A stretch of DNA of 64,000 nt from Oryzias latipes (lineage: Eukaryota; Chordata; Actinopteri; Beloniformes; Adrianichthyidae). Positions 1-9,973 of the stretch are shown here, in pieces. The notes beneath the pieces are model-generated. The model was not told the DNA's origin. It was given only the letters and a program-made list of their open reading frames with translations, and made no database searches. Location: positions 2,147,763-2,211,762 of the forward strand of contig NC_019878.2 in the NCBI RefSeq assembly GCF_002234675.1, in the 5' to 3' direction. Every line of letters starts with the position of its first letter. Positions within the stretch are counted from its first letter, which is position 1. Made by a program: the position numbers and the translations under genes.

Positions 1-894
1 CAACGCCGCTGCATCTGCTAAAACAGAGACAGTTAGCGTGGAAAAACATAGCTGCTCAAGTTAATGCGCAAGTTTGCATTTAAATCATTGTTATAAAATA
101 TTGACTGTAATAACTTTTTAAATAGCGTAAGGAGTGAAATAAAAAATGGCGATATTTAGGTGTACTTTTGAAGTGTTATTCCTGGTGTAATTGCATGAAA
201 TGCTGCATAGTGTACAGAACCAATATGGGGGAAAAATGCATTTAACGTTGATAATGTTTAGAGGACTTTTTTGTTAACCTTCCCCTCTTGCAAACGTTGG
301 TCGGTTTAATATTAATACATTCAATTGTAGCCGGCCTCACAGGGTTCAGTGTCGGTAGATGTGAATGACATTATGGCGCTCAGACACACACGTCTGTTCA
401 CTCCACATGTCTCTTTATTATAAATCTTGCACAGCAGAACACATGCCCCCTACAGTCCCACTACCGTAACTGCAGTAGTAAATGCATGAACATGAGACAC
501 TGCATGGGCTGCTACAGAATGTGTTTTTAAAAGTAAACTTTTGTCTACCCTTGTATTGATCAAGTGGTATAGGTTTATATGGGATTAAGAAAGTAAGCAG
601 TGCTAGCAAATTGTGTTTCCCAAAAGTAATTGTTACATTAATCTAATTCAATGTCCCTGATTTCATTTTCATGTAGATGCAATCCTGCAGGAATTAAAAG
701 AACATGGCAGCAGCTAAAAATGAAGTATAAAAACATAATTCAATCAGGTCAAATTTGAGCATGTCATGGATGTAGGCTTTGTTGACAATATTTGACATAT
801 GAAACATCTACATAGCTATACATATCTAATGTTGTTTTCATTGTATATATGTAATTGACTGCAACGAAAAACGGTAACGCTCAAACAAAAACAT
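1..894. other. AT-rich intergenic sequence, no gene seen
   Basis: I find no ORF with recognisable motifs, no terminal repeats and no RNA gene here. The sequence is AT-rich and looks like ordinary intergenic DNA, or repeats too old to identify. Confidence 0.5.
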
Positions 895-902
895 ATGGAG
901 CA

Positions 903-2121
903 CAGTGGCGCCTCTAGAAATTTTTCATGGGGGTGGCCAGTGGGGGGCCACATTTAATCTTGGGGTGGCACACAAAAACCATGAGCTATATTTTTAAAAT
1001 TCATTCTACCAAACGTAGTAAAACAACCTTTAGAAAACCAACAGAAAGATAAATGCCTACTGATATTTTGTAGAACATGAACTTATAGTAGATACTACTA
1101 GTATAATAACTAATAGATACTAGTAGATACCATTAGTACATACTACTACTGATATATATTTATTTATTTTTTTGTTTATATTTAATGCTTAGGTGTGTCT
1201 GCTTGGGGTGTTCGGCTCTTGACTGAGAGATATCTATAATAAACAAAAAATTAAATCTGTTGTTCTGAAATAATAATAAAAATATCCTTCTAATTATTAA
1301 TTATATCTGTTGACATTTCTATTCAGACTAATAATCATGAAACATTTTTATTATTAGGGTAACATAATTCTAACTTCACCAGTTGGTCCAGGAACAGGTG
1401 GAGCCCCTGCTTATACTGAGTTCTGCCTTGCTTCTCTGACCAATGATGCTGACTGTCCCTCCTCTGATGCCGTCTCATCTTTGTCTTCCTCATTCTCTTC
1501 TGTCATTCATGCTGCTCTGTCTCATCTTCCTCCTCCTCCTCACTACTCCTCTGTTGCTCCCCTACCATCTCTTTCACTCCTTCTGCTGCACTTTTATTCT
1601 TAAAATAAGAATATATGTTGAATTTCTCTTCATTCTCTGAAAATGGACAGACACAAGCATCAACTAATGACTATAGGTAACTCTGTGGAAACAAAAACAC
1701 ATCAAAATGTTGCGGTAACACAACAACCGGTGCTTAAATAGTGCCATGAAAATGAGTGGCTTGTGACAGGGACATCCTTTTTTTACTTATTAATAAAAAG
1801 TAATGACACATCCACCGCCGCTGATGATGTGGCGTATTTGCACCAAGTATTTGCACACTGGGTTTACATGTTTTGCAGACCGCATGTTTTTTACACCTTT
1901 GCAGCTGTATTTATTTAATATTTAATATATATTTCTTTATTTAATAAGAATCTAATTTTTGATAATAATTTTTCACAATAATTTTAGTGATATTTTTAAT
2001 TATTTAATATAAATGTCATTTGTGATGTCCTTTATTGATGTTATATTATACAGATTATTTCTGAATGTCGTGTTGCTGCCATAGATAAATGAAATTTCCC
2101 CATTGTGGGATTAATAAAGTC

Positions 2122-2192
<71 letters not shown>

Positions 2193-2775
2193 CAGATCTA
2201 AAGTACAGTAAACAGATTGTTAAAGACCCACGGAAAATATTTAACAGGAAAAGAAACGTAGCATTTTGGGATGTGTGATTGTGTGTGCGTGCGTGCGTTC
2301 ACGCGCGCACGCGTGTGGGTGCGTGCTGAAACCGGTGCTCGCGCAATGCAGGAAGAGAGGGGGGAGAGCGCGTGAGGGTGTGGAGCGCGTACACGCGCGG
2401 TCAGTCGCCGTTTTTGACTTAAAGAAAAAGTAATAAAGAAAGTTCATCTTTAGTGACTGAGACTGGTTCTTTTGTCTGACCGGCCCAGAGGATCTGAGGG
2501 TTCGAACGCGGAAGTGAACCACGCGTCTTATTCATTCTGCGTCCAGCGGCTCCTCTGTAGATGTCTGCGCACTCAAAGGCAGCAGGGAGGGGAGGGGGTG
2601 AGGGCCGGTTTAGGTGATCAGAGAGACTTGCCGCTTGCTGGCTGTGCATTTGGGATGAAACGCACAACTGATGCTACCACAGCTTATAGTGGCTACTGGG
2701 GTGGCCACTGGGGTGGCCAGGTGTCGGAGAGGGGTGGCCGTGGCCACCCCTGGCCACCCCCTGGTGGCGCCACTG
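903..2775. mobile_element. Nonautonomous hAT-type DNA transposon with 8-bp TSD
   Basis: The ends carry a 10-bp inverted repeat, CAGTGGCGCC at 903 and GGCGCCACTG ending at 2775. They are flanked by the perfect 8-bp direct repeat ATGGAGCA (895-902 and 2776-2783), the TSD length of hAT elements. Subterminal GGGGTGGCC motifs are repeated several times near both ends. The body (about 1.87 kb) has no transposase-like ORF, so the copy was moved in trans. It contains a younger LINE-like tail ending in a TCTA array (about 2080-2191). The TSD and TIR are seen directly; the hAT assignment rests on TIR style and TSD length. Confidence 0.85.
2080..2191 (+). repeat. LINE-like 3' tail (L2/CR1 style) running into (TCTA)n
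   Basis: A sequence of the type TTTCCCCATTGTGGGATTAATAAAG, common at 3' ends of fish L2/CR1-like retroposons, leads directly into about 17 TCTA units. Short tandem tails instead of poly(A) are typical of these clades. No coding part remains. It sits inside the hAT-type element at 903-2775, so it inserted later. Confidence 0.6.
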
Positions 2776-2783
2776 ATGGAGCA

Positions 2784-3790
2784 ATGACAAAAAATCGAGT
2801 CTAGGTCTCAAAATCCTCGCACGACGTAAATGTAATTCTCTAGGAATTAATGCAGCCTCCTCGTCTATTGGGTCCTCCAAAACAGGACAAGCAATTCTTG
2901 TCACTTGTCTCTGTATGACGGAAATGTGGGCAATGAAGGTTAAAGCGAAAAATACCGCTTCATCTTCTTTAAAAAGGGGAGGGGACCGGCAGAAACTTTG
3001 AGTTTAGAGAATAAAACCTGCTCCCGACCAGGTTAGGTTCACAGCATAAGTAACCATGGATACTGACTCAGAGTAAAAGTTACCTCTCTTTCAGAAACGG
3101 GTTTGACTTACTCTGCTTTCTCTGGTTTAACAAACCTCCCATTCTGAAACGGAAAACCCAGGGTTTCCCTGATTTCAGGGTTAATGCACTCAGAGTTTAC
3201 ACTTAACCTCCTTTGTGAAACAGGCCCCAGATGCATTAATTGTCCACTGGGGAAAGTTGTTTTCATAATAAAACATTTCTTCACAAGCTACAGAATTATG
3301 GTATTCATGCATATGGCTTTAGTTTGTTTTATTTTTGATAAAACAATGTATGGCGTATGTCTCAACCATTCAGAAAGCAACAAGAAATTACATTTGCGCA
3401 GATCAATTTCCCATATCTGTGCTGTCAGGTTTTACCAGCGTTGTGTTGTGAGCGGACTTTGTGTTCAGTAAATGTTGTTGAAAATTACCAAAGTCAGAGG
3501 AAGTCATTACAAGCCACGTTTGGTCATTTGTCAACAGTTGAAACAAGTTTGTTTACCATCGCGCGCCTCTCCTCCGCTTTCTGCCAGATCCTCGGGAGTG
3601 CGCACACTCCTGCCTCCAATCTTCTCATCAGCGTGAGGGACGCCCGTCTGCGCGCGCAGCCGCATACAAGTGCGCGGTTTCAGCTCAGCGGAGCAACATG
3701 AGTTTCGGGACTGTGGAGCGTTAATGATGGCAGCTTGTTGAAACTAAAACTACAAAAAATTAAAGATGTGAAAAAAATAATGACAAAACT
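2784..3790. other. Intergenic, with a probable MITE remnant near 3020-3230
   Basis: No coding sequence is recognised. The stretch 3020-3230, rich in TTAACCTC and GAAACAGGCCCC motifs, resembles the ends of short fish DNA-transposon derivatives, but I cannot pair two ends or find a TSD. The small ORFs here have no recognisable motifs. Confidence 0.35.
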
Positions 3791-3811
3791 TGTAACATCC
3801 GACTCCAGCGC

Positions 3812-5261
3812 ATGATATTGCAGCTTCAAAGGTATAACATTGACATCCAACACAAGCCAGGAAAACACATCCCCGTCGCCGACACGCTGTCCAGGAAACC
3901 TATTGAGTGTGACAGCCAGACATTGTGTGAAGGAATGGACTTTCAGATTCACAGTGTGATCAGTAATGCTCATGTGAGTGACAGAAAAATGGCAGAAATA
4001 AGAGCAGCCACCGCACAGGATGAGCAGCTGTCAAGATTGAAGCAGATGATCCAATCAGGCTGGCCAGAGTCGCGTAAAAGGTGCCCAACCACCGTCGCTG
4101 AATACTGGAACCACAGACATGAGATATCTGAGGTAGATGGCATCTTGCTGAAGGGCGAAAAGATAATCATCCCTCACTCGCTCAGGACGGACATGTTGTC
4201 ACGCATACATACCGGACACCTTGGGATTGAAAAATCCAAGCAGAGAGCGAGAGATGTTCTGTTCTGGTCCGGGATGGGAAAACAAATAGAAACGCTGGTT
4301 GGATCTTGCAGCATCTGTCTAGAGAGGCGTCACTCACACCAGAGAGAACCAATGATATCCCATCCTATCCCAGAGAGACCTTGGCAAGTAATAGCCACAG
4401 ACTTGTTCACGTGGAACAGCCGTGACTACATAGTATCCGTTGACTACTACAGTAGATACTTTGAAGTAGAGAAAATTGTCAGTCTTACATCAGCCGCAGT
4501 GATTACAAAGCTCAAAGCTATGTTTGCCAGGTTTGGTGTGCCCCAGACTGTCATCAGTGATAACGGACCCTGTTACAGCTCACAGGAGTTCAAAAACTTT
4601 GCACATTCATGGGACTTTGAACACATCACGAGCAGCCCATTGTACCCACAGAGCAATGGACTTGCTGAAAAGACAGTGCAGACTGCCAAAGCTCTCATGG
4701 ATAAAGCTCATGCTCAAAGAGTTGACCCGTACCTGAGTCTACTGGAGTACAGGAACACACCAGTGGATGGTCTGAAGTCACCAGCCCAGTTATTGATGAG
4801 TCGTCGCTTACGCTCTGTGTTACCAGCTACGGAGAAGCAGCTGCAGCCGGTCCTTTCGCCTCGCTGCACATTCCAGAGCAGACGACAATTATGTCAAAGC
4901 CGGCAGAAGCTATGACAGAAGTGCCAGAGCGCTGCCTGCTCTGTCCCAAGGATCTACAATTCGATTCCAACTTCCATCCGGGACATGGAAGCCTGCAACT
5001 GTCATTGGACCAGCACCCACACAAAGATCTTACAACATTGTCACTGATGAAGGCCAGATGCTGAGGAGAAACCGACGTCACCTACAGACGCAAGAACCTA
5101 ATCCTGAAAAAAATGCATCTGACCCAATCAAACCTGCGAGCACCGAAACAGAGCGTTTGCAATATCCTAACGCAGACCCGTTAGAACCAGAAGAAACATC
5201 ACAGCTGGTTTCTACCAGATCAGGTCGCATAGTGAGACCTAAAGTTGTTCTAGATCTGTAA
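3812..5261 (+). pseudogene. Gypsy Pol C-terminal region: end of RNase H and integrase
   Basis: The reading begins with the RNase H/integrase linker (PGKHIPVADTLSRK near residues 16-29). It continues through a zinc-binding H/C region (HTGHLG... CSICLERRH) and the integrase core, with catalytic-type Asp in IATDLFTW, Asp in VISDNGPCYSS and Glu in NGLAEKTV. One frame change near 4850-4880 ends the first reading at 4915. The C-terminal domain continues in another frame to the TAA at 5259, ending in a basic SGRIVRPK segment. RT is absent, so this is a dead remnant. It belongs to the same gypsy lineage as the minus-strand copy at 9974-11872. Confidence 0.85.
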
Positions 5262-5496
5262 TCAAATCAGTCGTATTCTTTAGACTGAAACCTTGTTACC
5301 AAATGTGTTATTTTAAACCTTGTAAAAACTAAAAAAAAAACAAAAACATTGGTTTAATAGTTCATCCAAACGGGATTTGAATTTGCTCCATAAGTTTTAT
5401 TGCTAAGTCTGATTGCTTTCTGGTTTAGTATGGTTTACACAGTCTCGTCAGTTTGACAACTATACTGAAGTTTTTTTTTTTTAAAAACAAGGGGGA

Positions 5497-5639
5497 TGTA
5501 ACATCCGGTGTTGTTCCACGCACCGACGTAAGTTGATGACGTATGTGACGTGTGACGGAAGTAAATAAAGGAAAAGAGTTGTCTGACGAAGAAGCCTCTT
5601 GTAGTCCCTGAATACCCTAAATAATACGGAATTATTACA
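5497..5639 (+). repeat. 3' LTR of the truncated gypsy element
   Basis: The LTR is bounded by TGTAA...TTACA inverted ends and preceded by a purine tract. An AATAAA signal (AAATAAAGGAAAAG) lies about mid-LTR. At 143 bp it is short for a gypsy LTR, though short LTRs are known. Its first bases recur at 3791, marking the left junction of the deleted element. Confidence 0.75.
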
Positions 5640-5843
5640 ACTTACATTTGAAACCGCAAATTACCTTCAATAAAAGCAATAAACCTCACAAATCCAACTT
5701 ATTTCATTTTAGGCAATGACTTTTCTCTTTGTGTGTTTTTTTTAAACGCTATTTTTTGTTTTTTGTTTTCTCAATCTCTCGATCTTTTTTCTTTCTTTTA
5801 CAGTATTTGTCACTGTTACACCGCGCAAAGGGGCTGTCGGAGG

Positions 5844-7510
5844 CATGGCCGGCCCTCCCTATACCAGGGCCCCGAAGTGGCGAGAAAAAAAAAAGGCCCA
5901 AATCTGGCAACCCATTTCATAGCACTTCTGTACCAACCTGCGCTGCGAATGTTGTGCATAAGAACGTTGCCTGCACTTTGATTAACCCCCACTTCACACC
6001 TGAACAAATCTGGCAACCCAAATAATGATGTTACGCCACTCTATGTCTTTGCAACGATAGGTCAACATCATTGCGTCTGAGCCTGGCACAGTGTGCATTT
6101 ACGAGCGCATTTGTCACATTGATCAAAGCGACAACAAGAGACCTGCAAGCCAAAGAGACTTCATCCATCAGGTGCTGATATATGGAGAGAAATGAGGAAC
6201 TTCAACATCAATCACAAGGTAAGTTTGGAGGATGTTGGGGCCATATTTTATACATTATCCTGCCTTCTGTGCAGCTGATAAATGTTTTAACTCACGTTAT
6301 CGTATTGTTTAATTGTTCTGCTAACACATGTTTAGTGCATTCTGTATTTTCCGGTTTATGTCAGTATAAAAACTGCGGTTTATCTGCTGTAGACAGTCAG
6401 GGAGTCTGACTTTTTCAACAATGTGTCTTAAAACCTTGCATTGGCATGGATTATGGAGAATCGAAACTGCCAAATACAAATAGGAAATAAAGGTTCTCAT
6501 TTATAAATGACAAACAAAATAAATGAAGTGATTTTAAAATTATGAACATACAAAATAATAGACAAAGAAATGTATAAATGCTTAAATGCCGATTTCTTAT
6601 TTGTATTTGGCAGGTTTGGTTTTATGTAATGATGATGTTTTGCACAGTTCCTTCTCAGACGACAGCTTCTTCTGCTCTCAGGAAGTATCAAAAAGTATTG
6701 GAGGTGGTGCAGTATCCACATCCCAAGATATTCCTGACATCACTGAAGATGTCATCTCAGTTATTACCTAATTTAATAGCTTGTCATTTAAAAAACAGTG
6801 TCTGCATAACCCCCTTTTTTTATCATAAACAGCAGCTGAAGAGTATGGAGCCCCAAATTGTTCATAATTAAATTAATAAATATGACCTTGTGCAAATACA
6901 CGATTAAACAATAAATCTCTCAGAAATATATAAAAAAGATCATGATTTTGTGAAAAACCTGCACACAGATTTTAAATGAGCCACTAAACTATTAGTAGTA
7001 TTCTGCTATAGGTGTGTTATTAGCTCTATCATTGATTATTGTATAATAATACTTTTTCTTTGTTTATCTGCAGAAGAAACTGCTGTCACCACATCATCTG
7101 TTAAACATTGAGCTGCTAGTAAGTTCAAATCTTGCCAATATGGAACCTATATCAAACTTATTGTTTCATTATTACTTAAAAGAAAGTCATACATTTGCAC
7201 GCACACAGACAAAAGTAAAGGCACTTCTTTCAACATTCTGCTTCCAGCATCACAGCAACTGTTATGTAGATTTGATTATAGTGTTTGACTTTTCACTGTT
7301 TGATTTTGTTGAAGTTATGTATCTTATGTTCCAGAGGCTCAAGGAGAGGCATGTCTGGAAGAGGAGCCTACTGGATCCATAATTCCACCAACCTAAAATC
7401 CAATTGGTCCAGCTGAATGTCCAACCACACTTTCTGATCCAGTAAGAATGGATTTGGTGCAAAGAGGTCCTCTTCAGACTGATAAAGACTTTGACTTTCC
7501 AAAATCACCC
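5844..7510 (+). pseudogene. TTF-type (ZMYM1-like) hAT transposase, 5' exons only
   Basis: A GC-rich end-like sequence, CATGGCCGGCCCT, begins at 5844. A short coding exon follows (ATG 6182, donor CAAG|GTAAG at 6218/6219). Other exon-like pieces occur at about 6656-6753 (after TTCTCAG), 7079-7105 (after CTGCAG) and 7335-7506 (after TTCCAG). The last encodes a segment ending LVQRGPLQ...FDFPK, which resembles the start of the TTF zinc-finger region of ZMYM1/TTF-type hAT proteins. There is an in-frame TAA near 7390, one exon lacks a proper GT donor, and the catalytic part is absent. Exon phases fit between pieces. The family call is from recognition of the FDFP region; the rest is inference. Confidence 0.5.
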
Positions 7511-7984
7511 TTATTGAGCTGTTGTGTTCTTTATTTTGGATTGTTTTATTGATATTTGATTTGCTGTTAAGTTGCTGTTTTTAATAAGTTGGAGTTTTGT
7601 GAATGTCATTTGTTAAGGTCCTAATCTTACATTAAAAATATATCTATCTCTCTCTCTATATATATATACATTTGTCATTCATATTTTTTTCTTTGCACTT
7701 TTAAAATTGGTTTGGCACCACTAAATGTGCATCCAACATGCAGGCAATGTACTGCATTCAATTCTTCAGCAGCAACAATAATACATTCACAAAATGTATT
7801 CATAGATTTTGTTTGTGCAATATTTGTCAATAAAGTTGAAAAAATGTATTAATAGAGAGATCTCATTTATATAACAACAAGAGTTGTGCTTTGTTGGTGC
7901 TGCTGATCAGGGCCCACAAATTAAATTCCGGTTAGGACCGCCAGAAGACCAGGGCCGGCCCCGATCGGAGGTGTGGGAAGAAAT
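7511..7984. other. No gene; AT-rich, with a short CAGGGCCGGCCCC hAT-like end
   Basis: AT-rich sequence with a small TATC/TCTC microsatellite around 7645-7670. At about 7951 the 13-mer CAGGGCCGGCCCC resembles a hAT terminus reading rightwards, but no partner end or TSD was found. Nothing else is recognised. Confidence 0.3.
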
Positions 7985-9394
7985 GCACAGCTGTACATAT
8001 CTGTGATGTCGGTGCTTTCATCAATAGTGACTGAAAATGCAATAAATGACTGGATTCCTTCATTTGGCGCCCAAGTCTCCTCAGAGATGTTGGATCTGTA
8101 ATCGTGATCCTTGACAGAATCATGTTGAAAAAGGTCGACTGCTTTTTGGGGTACAAGACTTCTGCAGCCTTCCTTCACCTGGCTGTGGATCCTGCCTCTG
8201 GCTCATCTCTGGCTCGTCTCTGCTCTGTACCTGACCGAGTACCTCGTCTCTGCTTCTACACCCGGCTGTGGTTCATGTCTCCGGCTCGACTCGCGCCCCC
8301 GACTGTCCCCACAACCACGACTGGATGAAGCTCGTCTGCTGGACTTTATATATGTAGTTGTAGATTTAGATAAGTTAATTCTTCTCTAAGAGTTCTGGTA
8401 AATCGCCTGTCCGTCCTGGGGGAGGATCCCTCCTTCATGTGGACACCCCTGAGGTTTCTTCGTTTTTTCCGGAATCCGTTTTTTTTAGGAGTTTTTCCTT
8501 ACCGCGAAGGGGGGTCTAAGGGCAGGGATGCCAGTATAGCTTAGTCAGTTTGTTAGTTCATTTTAGTATTTTTCTATTGAACTCTTTGTATTCGTGATCC
8601 TTTTGAGTTCATGTTTTACTTCGAAGCCCATCGAGACGACTGTTGTTGTGATTTTGGGCTATACAAATAAAATTGAATTGAAATTGAATTTTTTCATAAG
8701 TTCACCATCAGAAAATGGTTTGGATGTTTGCTCCAACTTGTCTGCAATCAGGGATCTGTCACTGCTCCATCACTGACGTCACGGCTGCAGTAAATGCAGA
8801 CGGTTATTTTGTCAGTCCAGCTAATAGTTGGTAAATCTTCTCTTTTCTTAACTGCAAACAGTGAAACTTTTCTTTATGGTGAGTCTCAGTGGTGCTGAAT
8901 GCTATATTCTTTGAGCACTGCGACCTGTTGATGACATACCAATCACACAGGTTTTGCATTCAGCTCCATGAACAAATAAAACTCTTTCCATTTTTTCCTG
9001 GAAAGCTCAGCACTCCACTTCAACCTTATTTTATCATTCTGACAACATTTTGTTCATTATTGTGTCACTACTGATCATTGTTATAGCAATGTAACAGCAG
9101 TGAGGCTCACAAAGAACCAAACTACATCTTACCCAGACACAGAGCTGTTAGGTTTAGCTTTTGGCACATGCAGATATTTGCTGTTTCATCTGTTTAGCTT
9201 TTCCTTTGCTCCCCCTAGTGGCGGAATTGCGCATTTCAGTTATTTCTTTAAAAAATCATAACTCGCCACAGGAATGGACTAGAAACGTTCTTTCTTTTTT
9301 AAACATCCCTATGATTTTTATTCTTCATGTGCGGGTCATACTAAACCACCTGGCGGGCCTGATACGGCCCGCGGGCCGTATGTTTGACACCCCT
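7985..9394 (-). pseudogene. ZBED/GTF2IRD2-type hAT transposase relic, interrupted by a LINE tail
   Basis: Read on the minus strand from 9394, the element starts with a hAT end (CAGGGGTGTCAAAC...GGCCCGCGGGCC). A BED-like zinc finger follows at about 8800-9000 (PVCLVC...YSIQHH). Next comes a helix ending DKLEQTSKPFSDGELMK at 8690-8765, then, after the insertion at 8172-8689, the segment containing FSVTIDESTDITD at about 8000-8060. That DESTD motif is characteristic of the hAT catalytic region. Several frameshifts and stops are present, and everything beyond the DESTD motif is missing. The 5' terminus abuts piggyBac-like sequence at CACTAGAC (9395). Confidence 0.75.
8172..8689 (+). mobile_element. 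Non-LTR retrotransposon 3' end (L2/CR1-like UTR) inserted in the hAT relic
   Basis: This block splits the minus-strand hAT reading. It ends in a widespread fish 3' UTR (TTTTTCCTTACCGCGAAGGG, AGACGACTGTTGTTGTGATTTTGGGCTATACAAATAAAATTG read in parts) with an (AATTG)n-like tail at 8665-8690. The 5' boundary near 8172 is estimated from where the hAT reading stops. No coding region is recognised, so this is a 5'-truncated copy. Target duplication, if any, is only about 4-5 bp (TTCA). Confidence 0.65.
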
Positions 9395-9554
9395 GCACTA
9401 GACAGTGTGCTGAACCTTTTTTCTTCAATGATTTGTGATCTTCACTGGTGTCCATGGATTACATGAAATCTTTCCACCTTTATCCACCTTTGTCATGGTA
9501 GGGAGAACACGTCAATGTAAGGGTGGGGTCATCTAAGATAGCACAAGGGTTAAA
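9395..9554. mobile_element. Right portion of a piggyBac-like MITE (ends ...AGCACAAGGGTTAA)
   Basis: The block ends GGTCATCTAAGATAGCACAAGGGTTAA, the inverted form of the CCCTTGTGCTATC end seen at 34066. TTAA is the piggyBac target. Nearly the same sequence occurs at 15113-15250 and 37529-37687. The left side directly abuts the hAT end at 9394 through CACTAGAC, the same junction found at 37520/37521. Confidence 0.7.
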
Positions 9555-9564
9555 CAGAATATAC

Positions 9565-9693
9565 TGAAAATAAAATAAAGCATCTGGTGTCTCACACTGC
9601 CATCTAGTGGAACATAACAAAAGTGCTTTGACTAAAAACCTCTATGTTGTCTCTTTACATTTTTAACTCACTTAACTTAATAATACTATGACA
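9565..9693 (-). repeat. 3' LTR of a minus-strand gypsy element
   Basis: Read on the minus strand the LTR begins TGTCATAGTATTATT and ends near TTTTCA, and is preceded by a purine tract (AAAAGAGGGGGA, plus positions 9694-9705). The core of about 70 bp starting at about 9571 recurs at 11873-11950, identifying the second LTR. Direct repeat and polypurine tract are seen; the exact outer end is uncertain. Confidence 0.7.
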
Positions 9694-9973
9694 TCCCCCT
9701 CTTTTGATAACAAGCTTGCTTAACTTAAAAAAAAAACAGTATAAGTTTCTCTACTCATTAAACTTAAGTGGTATGCAAGTAATCTTCTCAGATCTAGTAC
9801 TCTGGCTCCTCATCTGATATCCTCCCTTGTTGTTCATCACTGGGGGTTTCTCTTTTGGGATCTCCACATCTTCTGACTTTTGTGGGGAACTAAGAGTGGT
9901 CTTCTCCAGTGAGCCAGATATGGTAGACGTGGTTTCTTCTGGTGAGTGATGTGGTGAAGAAGCTGGTCTCGAT

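Larger units (their letters stand above)
3791..5639 (+). mobile_element. 5'-truncated Ty3/gypsy retrotransposon
   Basis: The 3' end is complete: a purine tract (AAAAACAAGGGGGA) precedes an LTR that starts TGTAACATCC at 5497 and ends ATTACA at 5639. The left end at 3791 shows only the first about 10 bp of the same LTR (TGTAACATCC), then jumps straight into late pol (RNase H/integrase linker). Most of the 5' LTR, gag, protease and RT are therefore gone. No clean TSD: the flanks AAACT and ACTTA do not match. The remnant encodes integrase only. Confidence 0.8.

Noticed and set aside
418..609. 63-codon minus-strand ORF and similar small ORFs in the first 900 bases
   Set aside because: No motif, no splice or start context, and lengths expected by chance.
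3786..5644. A TSD for the gypsy at 3791-5639
   Set aside because: Flanks AAACT and ACTTA share only a shifted ACT/AACT; the left end is a deletion junction, so no TSD can be claimed.
7951..7965. CAGGGCCGGCCCC as the right end of the TTF-type hAT starting at 5844
   Set aside because: It reads in the same direction as the left end, not inverted, and no 8-bp TSD was found.
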